From assembly GCF_001544835.2 (NCBI RefSeq), contig NZ_FCNX02000008.1, forward strand, positions 1 to 64,000: a stretch of DNA of 64,000 nt. The letters run 5' to 3'. The notes beneath the pieces were generated by a model. The model searched no databases. It was not told where the DNA came from and saw nothing but the letters and a program-made list of their open reading frames with translations. The position numbers and the translations under genes were made by a program. The stretch comes from Caballeronia fortuita. Lineage in GTDB: Bacteria; Pseudomonadota; Gammaproteobacteria; Burkholderiales; Burkholderiaceae. This document shows, one piece after another, positions 16,378-25,119 of the stretch; within the stretch, counting starts at the first letter, position 1, and every line of letters starts with the position of its first letter.

Positions 16378-18060
16378 ATGACATCAGATCTGCTTGCATA
16401 TCAGCCGGAGATCGCATTGTTTGCGAGTCTCGCTATTGGTTATCTCATCGGTTCGGTGAAACTCGGTCCAATTCAGCTCGGCGGCGTTTGCGGCACGCTG
16501 ATCGTCGCGCTCATTCTGGGCCAAACCGGTGCACGAATTTCGCCGGATCTGAAGAACATCGCATTCGCACTTTTTATTTTCGCGCTCGGTTTCACCGGTG
16601 GCCCGCAGTTTTTCGCGAACATCGGGCGCGGCTGGCGTTACGGCGCGCTGTCGATCGTCGAGATCGTCGTCGTTGTCGCGCTGGTGCTCGGCGCCGTCGT
16701 CATCCTGAAGCTCGATGCCGGCACGGCTGCCGGATTGCTCGCAGGCGGCGCGACCGAATCGGCGGTAATCGGCACGGCGTCGGAGGCGATCAACAGGCTC
16801 GGTTTGTCCGCCACAGACACCGCGCGGCTGCAAGCCAACATCGTCACCGCTTACAGCGTCAGCTATCTGTTCGGTCTCGTGACGATCGTTCTTTTTACCA
16901 GCCAGTTCGCGCCGCTCATCCTGCGCGTGAGCCTGCGAGACGAAGCAGACCGCGTGTGGCGCAAGCTCGGCGGCGACGGCGCGCTCGGCGCGGGACAGAC
17001 GCCGGCCGCGCCGCCGCTCGCCGGGCGCGAGCTTCGCGTGACGGCGGCCGCGGGATGCACCGTCGGCGAACTGGAAGAGCGGTTTCACGACAACATCAGC
17101 ATTCAGCGCGTGCAACGCGACCGTTCGATCATCAAGCCGCAGCCGGCGGTTCTGTTGAAACCGGGCGATCTCGTCGTGGTCGGCGGGCGGCGCGAGGCGC
17201 TCGTCGAGGCGATTCCCGCCATCGGCGAGGAAGTGTTCGGCGGCGGCGTCTCCGATATCTATGTCGAACGCGCCGACGTGATGCTCACGCGCCGCGCGCT
17301 GCACGGCCTGACGCTCGCGCAGGTGCGCGCCCGCGCCGCGCCCGCCGACGCGCACGGCGTCTTCGTCGCGGCCGTGACGCGGCTCGACAGCACGATTCCC
17401 GCGCTCTCCGGCACGCAGGTGCATCGCGGCGACGTGCTGACGCTCGTCGGCAACAAGGAAGATGTCGCGCGCGGCGCGTCCCGGCTCGGCTACATCATTC
17501 CCGCGACGCAGAAAACCGATTTCGTCTTTCTGGGCCTGGGCGTGCTGCTCGGCGTCGCGCTCGGGCGGCTGTCGGCGCACGTGGGCGGCATCGATCTCAC
17601 GCTCGGCACCGGCGGCGGCTGTCTGCTCGCGGGGTTGCTGTTCGGCTGGATCCGCTCGCGTTATCCGCTGATCGGCTCGCTGCCCTCGGCGGCCGCGCAG
17701 ATTCTGAAGGACTTCGGCCTGTGCACGTTCATCGCGGCGGTCGGGCTGTCGGCGGGTGCGGACGCGTTGCGGCTCGTCCGCGAATACGGCATCGCGTTGC
17801 CGGTCGCGGGCATCGTCATCACGCTCGGGCCGGCGCTCGCGTCGCTCTTCATCGGACGATGGCTGCTCAAGCTCGACGTGCCGATGCTGCTCGGCGCGAT
17901 CGCGGGCCAGCAATGCAGCACGCCCGCGATCAGCGCGCTCGTCGGCGTGACGGGCAACGCGACGCCGATGATCGGCTACACGATCACCTATGCGCTCTCG
18001 AACGTCTTGCTGCCGTTGCTCGGGCCCGTGATTGTCGGGCTCGCGAGCAAACTGGGCTGA
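16378..18060 (+). CDS. AspT/YidE-type aspartate:alanine exchanger family transporter (first of tandem pair)
   Basis: A 560-residue membrane protein with the AspT layout: an N-terminal block of hydrophobic helices, a central soluble region of about 200 residues with two TrkA-C/RCK-like domains, and a second block of helices rich in Gly (GTGGGCLLAGLLFGW). AspT-family proteins exchange amino acids or dicarboxylates. The ATG at 16378 is preferred over an in-frame TTG at 16369. The next gene starts 4 bp after its stop. No aspartate decarboxylase gene is adjacent, so the classical Asp/Ala cycle is not implied. Confidence 0.85.
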   Translation: MTSDLLAYQPEIALFASLAIGYLIGSVKLGPIQLGGVCGTLIVALILGQTGARISPDLKNIAFALFIFALGFTGGPQFFANIGRGWRYGALSIVEIVVVVALVLGAVVILKLDAGTAAGLLAGGATESAVIGTASEAINRLGLSATDTARLQANIVTAYSVSYLFGLVTIVLFTSQFAPLILRVSLRDEADRVWRKLGGDGALGAGQTPAAPPLAGRELRVTAAAGCTVGELEERFHDNISIQRVQRDRSIIKPQPAVLLKPGDLVVVGGRREALVEAIPAIGEEVFGGGVSDIYVERADVMLTRRALHGLTLAQVRARAAPADAHGVFVAAVTRLDSTIPALSGTQVHRGDVLTLVGNKEDVARGASRLGYIIPATQKTDFVFLGLGVLLGVALGRLSAHVGGIDLTLGTGGGCLLAGLLFGWIRSRYPLIGSLPSAAAQILKDFGLCTFIAAVGLSAGADALRLVREYGIALPVAGIVITLGPALASLFIGRWLLKLDVPMLLGAIAGQQCSTPAISALVGVTGNATPMIGYTITYALSNVLLPLLGPVIVGLASKLG

Positions 18061-18064
18061 CGCG

Positions 18065-19756
18065 ATGGAATGGCTCCACGACATCTTCCGCAAGTCGCCC
18101 GAATCGGCGCTCTTTCTGTCGCTCGCGGCGGGCTATCTGCTCGGGCAAATACGCTTCGGCAAGTTTCAGTTGGGTGGCGTCGGCGGCTCGCTCATCGTCG
18201 CGGTGATCGTCAGTCAGGCGGGCGTGCAGATCGACAACGGCGTGAAATCCGTGATGTTCGCGATTTTTATCTACGCGGTCGGATACGACTCCGGCCCGCA
18301 GTTCTTCAATTCGATCAACCGGCGCACGCTGCGCGAAATCGCGATGGCCGTGTTCCTCGCCGCGACGGCGCTCGCGAGCGTGCTCATCTGCGCGAAGCTC
18401 TTCGGGCTGAACAAGGGGCTCGCGGCGGGGCTCGCGGGCGGCGCGCTCACGCAATCGGCGATCATCGGCACGGCGGGCGACGCGATCGCGCGCCTGGGCT
18501 TGCCCGCCGCGGAGACCAAGGCATTGCAGGCCGATGTCGCCGTCGCGTACGCGGTGACTTACGTGTTCGGCTCGCTCGGCGCGATCATCGTGTGCGTGAA
18601 CATCCTGCCGAAGTTCATGGGCCAGAGCCTGCGGCAGGCGTCGATCGACGCGGAGAAGGCGCTCGCGGGCAGCGCGGCCGGCCCCGCGCCGGGGCAGATT
18701 CCGGCGCTGCCGGAACTCGTCGGGCGCACGTATCGCGTGACGCGCGACGGCGCGGCGGGGCGCACGGTCGCGCACATCGAAGTCGACGACGGCGACATGA
18801 TCACGGTCGAGCGCATCCGGCGCGGCGGGCGCGTGCTCGAACCCGAGGCGGACATCGTGCTGGAGGCGGGCGATATCGTGCTCGTCGTCGGGCGGCGCGA
18901 GGTGATGGTGGGCGCGGCGGCGCACATCGGCGAGGAAGTCGCGGATGCGGACGGCAGCAGCGTCGTCATGCAGAAGCGCCAGGGCGTCTTCACGAAGCGC
19001 GGCACGAACCACGTGAGCATCGCGCAAGTGCGCGCGACCGTCGATCGCGACATGCGGCACGGCGTGTATATCCGGAGCATCGCGCGCGCGGGACATCCGC
19101 TGCCGGTGTTGCCGGAAACGCGGCTCGAGCACGGCGACGTCATCACGTTCTACGGCTCGCCGCGCGACACCAAACGCGCCGTCGACGCCGCCGGCTACGA
19201 ACTGCCGTACACCGACAAGACCGACTTCATCTACATGGGCGTGGGCATCGTGCTCGGGCTGCTGATTGGGCTCATCGTCGTCGATATTGGCGGCGTGCCG
19301 CTCACGCTCGGCTCGGGCGGCGGCTGCCTGCTCGCGGGGCTGCTGTTCGGCTGGATGCGCGGCAAGCATCCGATGTACGGCGTGATGCCGCCCGCCGCGT
19401 CGCAATTGCTGAAGGACTTCGGGCTCGCGGCGTTCGTCGCCGTCGTCGGCTTGAATTCCGGCTTGCAGGCGGTCGCGACGGTGAAGCAAAGCGGCCTCAC
19501 GATTTTCCTGCTCGGCGTGTTCGTCACGCTGTTTCCGCTCGTGCTGACGATGCTCTTTGGCCGCTACGTCCTGCGCTACGACAACGCGGCGCTGCTCGCG
19601 GGCGCGCTCACCGGTTCGCGCAGCGCCAATCCCGCGTTCGGCGGCGTGCTCGACAAGGCCGAAAGCGCGGTGCCGACCGTGCCGTTCGCGATCACCTATG
19701 CGCTCGCGAACGTGCTGCTGACGTTGCTGGGGCCGCTGGTTGTCGGTCTGACGTGA
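18065..19756 (+). CDS. AspT/YidE-type exchanger family transporter (second of tandem pair)
   Basis: A 563-residue paralogue of the preceding protein with the same two membrane blocks and central RCK-like domains; the conserved core GSGGGCLLAGLLFGW is nearly identical in both. The four-base gap shows co-translation. The two proteins differ enough in the first and last helices that they may form a heteromeric transporter or have distinct substrates. Substrate not deducible. Confidence 0.85.
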   Translation: MEWLHDIFRKSPESALFLSLAAGYLLGQIRFGKFQLGGVGGSLIVAVIVSQAGVQIDNGVKSVMFAIFIYAVGYDSGPQFFNSINRRTLREIAMAVFLAATALASVLICAKLFGLNKGLAAGLAGGALTQSAIIGTAGDAIARLGLPAAETKALQADVAVAYAVTYVFGSLGAIIVCVNILPKFMGQSLRQASIDAEKALAGSAAGPAPGQIPALPELVGRTYRVTRDGAAGRTVAHIEVDDGDMITVERIRRGGRVLEPEADIVLEAGDIVLVVGRREVMVGAAAHIGEEVADADGSSVVMQKRQGVFTKRGTNHVSIAQVRATVDRDMRHGVYIRSIARAGHPLPVLPETRLEHGDVITFYGSPRDTKRAVDAAGYELPYTDKTDFIYMGVGIVLGLLIGLIVVDIGGVPLTLGSGGGCLLAGLLFGWMRGKHPMYGVMPPAASQLLKDFGLAAFVAVVGLNSGLQAVATVKQSGLTIFLLGVFVTLFPLVLTMLFGRYVLRYDNAALLAGALTGSRSANPAFGGVLDKAESAVPTVPFAITYALANVLLTLLGPLVVGLT

Positions 19757-19810
19757 AGCGACGGCGCGCGCCTTGCGCCATAATCGGCTGACACTCAAGG
19801 AGGCTCTTTC

Positions 19811-20659
19811 ATGGCCGGATCAGACCAGACGACCGTCACGCTGCCCACGGGCGAAGCGATTCCGAAGCTCGGGCAGGGCACATGGGAAATGGGCGAGCGC
19901 CCGAACGCGCGCAAGGGCGAAATCGCCGCGCTGCGCGAGGGCGTCGAGCTCGGCATGACGCTCATCGATACCGCCGAGATGTACGGCGAAGGCGAAAGCG
20001 AGAAGCTCATCGCCGAAGCGCTCGGGGACCGGCGCAAGGAGCTTTTCATCGTCAGCAAGGTGTACCCGCACAACGGCAGCGAGCGCGGCGTGCAGGCCGC
20101 CTGCGAGCGCAGCCTGAAGCGTCTGAAGACCGATCGCATCGATCTTTATCTGCTGCACTGGCGCGGCGGCGAGAACCTCGAAGGCGTGATCGCGGGATTC
20201 GAAAAGTTGAAGGACGACGGCAAGATTCGCCACTGGGGCGTGAGCAACTTCGACACCGACGACATGGAAGAACTCTTCTCGCTCGATGGCGGCGACGCCT
20301 GCGCGACCGATCAGATTCTCTTCAACGTCGCGCGGCGCGGTGCGGAGTTCGATCTGCTGCCGTGGCTGCGCGAGCGTGGCATGCCGGCAATGGCGTACAG
20401 CCCCGTCGATCACGCGCGCCTGCCGCGCGGCGGCGTGCTGGAGAAGATCGCGGCGGCGCGCGGCGTGTCGGCGTTTCAGGTCGCGCTTGCGTGGGTGTTG
20501 CAGCAGCCGCAGGTGTTCGCGATTCCGAAGGCGGCGGATGTCGCCCATGTGCGCGAGAATCGCGCCGCCCTCGATCTTCACTTGTCCGCCGATGAACTCG
20601 CGGACATCGATCAGCAATTCAAGCCGCCCAGGTCGAAGCGCTCGCTCGAAATGCTGTGA
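19811..20659 (+). CDS. Aldo/keto reductase
   Basis: A 282-residue NADPH-dependent oxidoreductase with a TIM barrel. The catalytic tetrad is complete: Asp53 and Tyr58 (DTAEMYG), Lys83 (VSKVYP) and His116 (LLHW). The C-terminal cofactor-binding part contains IPKAADVAHVREN. A full AAGGAGG Shine-Dalgarno lies 7 nt before the ATG, suggesting good expression. It follows the aspT pair by 54 bp and could share their transcript. Physiological substrate unknown; relatives reduce aldehydes such as methylglyoxal or 2,5-diketogluconate. Confidence 0.93.
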   Translation: MAGSDQTTVTLPTGEAIPKLGQGTWEMGERPNARKGEIAALREGVELGMTLIDTAEMYGEGESEKLIAEALGDRRKELFIVSKVYPHNGSERGVQAACERSLKRLKTDRIDLYLLHWRGGENLEGVIAGFEKLKDDGKIRHWGVSNFDTDDMEELFSLDGGDACATDQILFNVARRGAEFDLLPWLRERGMPAMAYSPVDHARLPRGGVLEKIAAARGVSAFQVALAWVLQQPQVFAIPKAADVAHVRENRAALDLHLSADELADIDQQFKPPRSKRSLEML

Positions 20660-20671
20660 TGCGTCGCCGGA

Positions 20672-21091
20672 TCAGGTGCACGCGTGATGGCCGTGCACCG
20701 AGCCGAGCACCGCGACTTCCGCGGGCGTGCGGCGCAGGTCGGCTTCGTTGACCTGCTTCGCATCGGCCAGGAAGTCATCGACGATCGACGATACCGGCGT
20801 GTCCGCAAGGCACAGCGAGACGCGCTTCGTTTCGCTATCGGGCAGCGACGTGCGCTGCGACAGGAACAGCACGCCGTATTGATAACCGCGCACGATGCCG
20901 CGCACGGCGCCCACGCATTGCCCTTGCGCCGTGTTGTCGGATTTTGCGGCGCATTGCTGCGCGAGCGCGTACGCGGAGAAAGTCGGATCGGCCGCGCCGG
21001 ACGGCGGCGTTTGCGGCGCGGTCTGCGCGTGCGCGGCCATCGCGACGCCGAAAGTCAGTGCGCAAAGCGCGGCGGAGAGGGCGGGTTTCAT
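20672..21091 (-). CDS. Exported Rap1a/Tai-family protein
   Basis: A 139-residue protein with a signal peptide (MKPALSAALCALTFGVAMA, cleavage near AHAQ). The mature part has the Rap1a/Tai pattern: Cys in LAQQCAAK, CVGAVRGIVRGY, VSLCLAD and a final HHACT, the four cysteines probably forming two disulfides. Family members include periplasmic immunity proteins against type VI secretion amidases (Tae4), but many are orphan. No effector or T6SS gene is nearby. It is convergent with the aldo/keto reductase gene. Confidence 0.75.
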   Translation of the reverse strand: MKPALSAALCALTFGVAMAAHAQTAPQTPPSGAADPTFSAYALAQQCAAKSDNTAQGQCVGAVRGIVRGYQYGVLFLSQRTSLPDSETKRVSLCLADTPVSSIVDDFLADAKQVNEADLRRTPAEVAVLGSVHGHHACT

Positions 21092-21187
21092 CGGTTGAAT
21101 CCTCGTTGTTGTGAACTATCGAACCGATGAGAGACGCGCAACGCCGCTTTGGTTCCGACGATTGGCCGTATTGCCGTCACTGCGCCG

Positions 21188-23257
21188 TCACTGAAGTTGC
21201 AGCGCGCGCAGTTCGTCGACGGGAATGTGGCAATGGATCGCGTGACCGTCGCCGGCGTCGCGGCAGGGCGGCGTATCCGTTTCGCAGATTGCGCCGATCT
21301 TGCGCGGGCAGCGCGTATGGAACACGCAGCCCGATGGCGGATTCGCCGCGCTCGGCAACTCGCCCGACAGACGGATGCGCTTCGCATGCGTCCCGTCGAT
21401 CGACGGCGCCGACGACAGCAATGCTTCGGTGTACGGATGCTGCGGTCCGTCGAACACGGCGGCCGCGCGCCCGATCTCCATGATGCGCCCGAGATACAGC
21501 ACCGCGATGCGATCCGACAGATAACGCACCACATGAAGGTCGTGCGAGATGAAGACGTACGAGACGCGCCGCTCGTGCTGCAAGTCCGCGAGCAGATTGA
21601 GGATGGCGGCCTGCACGGAGACATCGAGCGCGGACGTGGGCTCGTCGCAGACCACGACGCGCGGATCGCCCGCGAACGCCCGCGCGATCGCGACGCGCTG
21701 TTTCAACCCGCCCGACAGTTGCCGCGTGCGCGAGCCGAGATAGCGCGCGGGCAGGCGCACCGCTTCGGTCAGCGTATGCAGGCGCTTTTCCTTCGCCTCG
21801 CCGTGCAGCGCGGCGAGCTTCGACAGCGAACGCGCGATCAGTTGCCGCACCGAATGCGCGCGGTTCAGCGCGGAATCCGGATTCTGGAACACGATCTGCA
21901 GCGACTTCACCTGTTCCTCGCTGCGCCGGGTGACGCGCTCGGGCAGCGTCGCGCCGTCGAGTTCGAGCGACGCGCCTTTATCGGGCGATACGAGGCCGAG
22001 CAGCAGCTTCGCGAGCGTCGTCTTGCCGCTGCCCGATTCGCCGACGAGCCCGAGCGTTTCGCCTTGAACGAGATCGAGCGAGACATCGTGGACGGCGCGC
22101 ACGTCTTCATCGCCGACGCGGAAGGTTTTCGAGAGATTGCGCGCCGATAACGCGAGCGGCTGATCGGCAACGCCGGCATCGGCGACCGGCACCGGCGCTT
22201 CGTCGGTCGCGCGCGGCAGCGTCTGGGCGCGTTCATGGTAATGGCAGCGCGCCATCTGATCGCCGTGCGCCGATGCCACGCGATACGGCGGCGGCGCGTC
22301 CTTCAGACACCGCTCGTCGGCGAGCTTGCAGCGCGGCGCGAAGATGCAGCCCTGCGCGATCGATCCCGGCAGCGGCAGCGAGCCGGGAATCGTGTCGAGA
22401 CGCCCGGTCTCCTTACTGCGGCCTGCGCGCGGCAGGCAGCGCAGCAGGCCGACCGTGTACGGGTGACGCGGTTGCGCGAAGACATCGGCGGTCGCGCCTT
22501 CTTCGACGAGCTTGCCCGCATACAGCACGCCGACGCGGTCGCACATGCGCCCGATCACCGCGAGATTGTGGCTGATGAAGAGCACGGCCGTGCCGAGCTC
22601 CGCCCGCAATTGCGCAATGAGATCGAGCACTTCGGCTTCGACCGTGGCGTCGAGGCCCGTTGTGGGCTCGTCGAGAATCAGCAGTTCGGGATTGCACGCG
22701 AGCGCCATCGCGATGACGACGCGCTGCTGCATGCCGCCCGACAACTGATGCGGATAACTGTCCATCACGCGCTCGGGCGACGCGATGCGCACGCGCCGGA
22801 GCATTTCGGCGGTGCGCGACAGCGCCTCGTCGGCGGATGCGCCCGTGACTTCGAATGCTTCGGAGACTTGCCGCGCGATCGTCAGCGACGGATTCAACGC
22901 GCGTCCCGGATCCTGATAGACCATCGACACGGCGTTCGCCCGCATGCCGCGCAGCGCGTCGGCGTTGAGCGCGGCGACATCGCGGCCGGCGATCGAAATG
23001 CGGCCCGCCTTCACGCGGCCGTTGCGCGGCAGATAACGCAGCACCGCGAGCGCGGCCGTCGACTTGCCGCAGCCCGATTCGCCGACGAGTCCATACGCTT
23101 CGCCGCGCTTCACGCGCAAGGTCACGTCCTGCAGCACTTCGCGTTCGCGTCCGCGCGAGCGATATGCAACCGTGAGGCCGACGACCGTGAGCGCGTCGGC
23201 CTGATCGCCTTTCGCGGCGCCGAACGTGGGAAATGCCGATGGCGGCGGTCCGTTCAT
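21188..23257 (-). CDS. Peptide-type ABC transporter, fused dual ATP-binding protein
   Basis: A 689-residue cytoplasmic protein carrying two ATPase domains in one chain (DppD-DppF fusion type). The first has Walker A GESGCGKST, signature LSGGMQQR and Walker B LILDEPTTGLD. The second has GESGSGKTT, LSGGLKQR and VVCDEPTSALD. Each is followed by the Cys-containing oligopeptide-transporter C-terminal region (CIFAPRC and CVFHTRC). ATG at 23257 overlaps the preceding permease stop; the frame stays open far upstream but that part is the shadow of the permease genes. Last gene of the importer operon. Confidence 0.95.
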   Translation of the reverse strand: MNGPPPSAFPTFGAAKGDQADALTVVGLTVAYRSRGREREVLQDVTLRVKRGEAYGLVGESGCGKSTAALAVLRYLPRNGRVKAGRISIAGRDVAALNADALRGMRANAVSMVYQDPGRALNPSLTIARQVSEAFEVTGASADEALSRTAEMLRRVRIASPERVMDSYPHQLSGGMQQRVVIAMALACNPELLILDEPTTGLDATVEAEVLDLIAQLRAELGTAVLFISHNLAVIGRMCDRVGVLYAGKLVEEGATADVFAQPRHPYTVGLLRCLPRAGRSKETGRLDTIPGSLPLPGSIAQGCIFAPRCKLADERCLKDAPPPYRVASAHGDQMARCHYHERAQTLPRATDEAPVPVADAGVADQPLALSARNLSKTFRVGDEDVRAVHDVSLDLVQGETLGLVGESGSGKTTLAKLLLGLVSPDKGASLELDGATLPERVTRRSEEQVKSLQIVFQNPDSALNRAHSVRQLIARSLSKLAALHGEAKEKRLHTLTEAVRLPARYLGSRTRQLSGGLKQRVAIARAFAGDPRVVVCDEPTSALDVSVQAAILNLLADLQHERRVSYVFISHDLHVVRYLSDRIAVLYLGRIMEIGRAAAVFDGPQHPYTEALLSSAPSIDGTHAKRIRLSGELPSAANPPSGCVFHTRCPRKIGAICETDTPPCRDAGDGHAIHCHIPVDELRALQLQ

Positions 23258-24111
23258 CGGTCGAGCACTCCTTGCACGGCATCCGCGACGAGATTCACTG
23301 CGACGACGAGCGACGCGATCGCGGCGGCATCGAACACGACGGTCCACCACGCGCCGCCCGCCATCAGCGTATAACTTTCGGACAGCGCGAGGCCCCAGTC
23401 GGCGGACGGCGGCTGGATGCCGAAGCCGAGAAACGAGAGCGTCGCGACGGCGAAGATCGCGTAGCCGAGGCGCACGGTCGCCTCGACGATGATCGGCGGC
23501 AGCACGTTGGGCAGAATCTCCGCGAACATGATGTAGAGCGCGTTTTCGCCGCGCAATTGCGCCGCGAGCACGTAGTCGAGATGGCGCTCGCTCAGCACGG
23601 CGGCGCGCACGGTGCGTGCGGTGATCGGCGCGAACGTGAGACCGATCACGATAATGACCGTCGTATTGCTCGCGCCGACCGCGGCGAGCGCGAGCAGCGC
23701 GACGATGACGAGCGGCAGCGCGAGGAGCGCATCGATCACGCGGCCGATGGCGGCGTCGACCCAGCCGTCGAAATAGCCGACGACGAGCCCGATCGCCGTG
23801 CCCGCCGCCGTGCCGAGCAGGGTTGCGAGCGGCGCGATCGTCAGGATGTCGCGCGAGCCGACGATCACGCGCGCGAAGATGTCGCGGCCAAGCTGATCGG
23901 TGCCGAACCAGTGATCGGCGGAAGGCGCGACGAGCGAGTTGAGCGGATCGGACGCGTAGGGATCGTGCGGCACGAGCCAGTGGCCGAAGAGCGCGCACAC
24001 CACCCAGAAGAGCAGGATCAGCACGCCGAGATCGAACGTGGCCGAGCGCAGCAGCGCGCCGAGGGCTTCGAAGCGGCGCGGTTTCGGCGCAACAGCGGTC
24101 GCCGTGCTCAT
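23254..24111 (-). CDS. Peptide-type ABC transporter permease (DppC-like)
   Basis: A 285-residue inner-membrane protein with an N-terminal helix, the HWFGTDQLGRDIFARVI signature of DppC/OppC permeases, and the binding-protein-dependent transport domain of five further helices. The EAA-type loop that contacts the ATPase lies around LAAQLRGENALYIMFAEILP. Its start and stop each overlap the neighbours by 4 bp, so stoichiometric synthesis is likely. Confidence 0.95.
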   Translation of the reverse strand: MSTATAVAPKPRRFEALGALLRSATFDLGVLILLFWVVCALFGHWLVPHDPYASDPLNSLVAPSADHWFGTDQLGRDIFARVIVGSRDILTIAPLATLLGTAAGTAIGLVVGYFDGWVDAAIGRVIDALLALPLVIVALLALAAVGASNTTVIIVIGLTFAPITARTVRAAVLSERHLDYVLAAQLRGENALYIMFAEILPNVLPPIIVEATVRLGYAIFAVATLSFLGFGIQPPSADWGLALSESYTLMAGGAWWTVVFDAAAIASLVVAVNLVADAVQGVLDR

Positions 24112-25115
24112 TGCGCTTCACCCGTGCGCAGGCGCGGATTGAGCACGACGTAAAGCGCATCCGCGATCAGATTCGCCGCCGTATAGATCACGCCGATGGT
24201 CAGCACGCCCGCTTCGAGCATCGGAAAGTCCTTCGCTTTTGCAGCGTTGTAGATCAGCGAGCCGATGCCCTGATAGTGAAACAGCGTCTCCACGACGACC
24301 AACCCGCCGATCATGTAGCCGAGCTGCGTCGCGGCGACCGTGACCGTCGGCAGGAGCGCGTTGCGCAGCACGTGCCGCAGGATCACGACGCGCTGCGGCA
24401 GGCCCTTCAGGATCGCGGTGCGCGTGTAGTCGGCGTCGAGCGCTTCGACGGTGCCCGCGCGCGCCATCCGCGCGATATAGCCGAAGAACACGAAGACGAG
24501 CGGCAGCACCGGCAAGATCAGGTGCTCCAGTTGCGTCAGGATGCCGGCGCCGGCGGGCGCGGTCGCCTCGATCGGCAGCCATTGCAGCCACACGCCGAAG
24601 ATCAGGATCAGCACGATCGACGAGACGAATTCCGGCACGACGGTCGCCGTCAGTCCGCCGATGCTGATGACGCGATCGATCCATCGGCCCGAATGCAGCG
24701 CCGCATACACGCCGCCCGCGATGCCGAGCGGCACCACGACGACGAACGCGAGCGCGCCGAGCTTGGCCGAGTTCCACAGCGCATCGCCAATGAACGGCGC
24801 GACGGGCGCGCGAAACGCGTACGACTCGCCCATGTCGCCGCGCAGGAAATGGCCGATCCAGCTCGAATACTGCGTGAGAAGCGGCCGGTCGACGCCGAGC
24901 TGATGATTGAGCGCCGCGACCGCGCGCGCGTCGGCAAGCGGGCCGAGAATCGCGCGGCCGACGTCGCCGGGCAGAAGCTGGCCGCCCGCGAAGACGATCA
25001 TCGACAAAAGCCACAGCGTGACGAGCGCGAGCAAGAGCCGCACGCCTACGAAGCGCACGACGCGTTTCATTTTGGCGAAATCGGCTACGTACGCCGTGGG
25101 CGTGATCGTGCTCAT
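24108..25115 (-). CDS. Peptide-type ABC transporter permease (DppB-like)
   Basis: A 335-residue inner-membrane protein with six predicted helices and the DppB/OppB pattern: an N-terminal helix, the short periplasmic part LGVDRPLLTQYSSWIGHFLRG, and the late EAA-type loop TAILKGLPQRVVILRHVLRN. It starts 4 bp after the stop of the binding-protein gene and overlaps the second permease gene. Forms the translocation pore with the DppC-like partner. Confidence 0.95.
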   Translation of the reverse strand: MSTITPTAYVADFAKMKRVVRFVGVRLLLALVTLWLLSMIVFAGGQLLPGDVGRAILGPLADARAVAALNHQLGVDRPLLTQYSSWIGHFLRGDMGESYAFRAPVAPFIGDALWNSAKLGALAFVVVVPLGIAGGVYAALHSGRWIDRVISIGGLTATVVPEFVSSIVLILIFGVWLQWLPIEATAPAGAGILTQLEHLILPVLPLVFVFFGYIARMARAGTVEALDADYTRTAILKGLPQRVVILRHVLRNALLPTVTVAATQLGYMIGGLVVVETLFHYQGIGSLIYNAAKAKDFPMLEAGVLTIGVIYTAANLIADALYVVLNPRLRTGEAQ

Positions 25116-25119
25116 GCGT

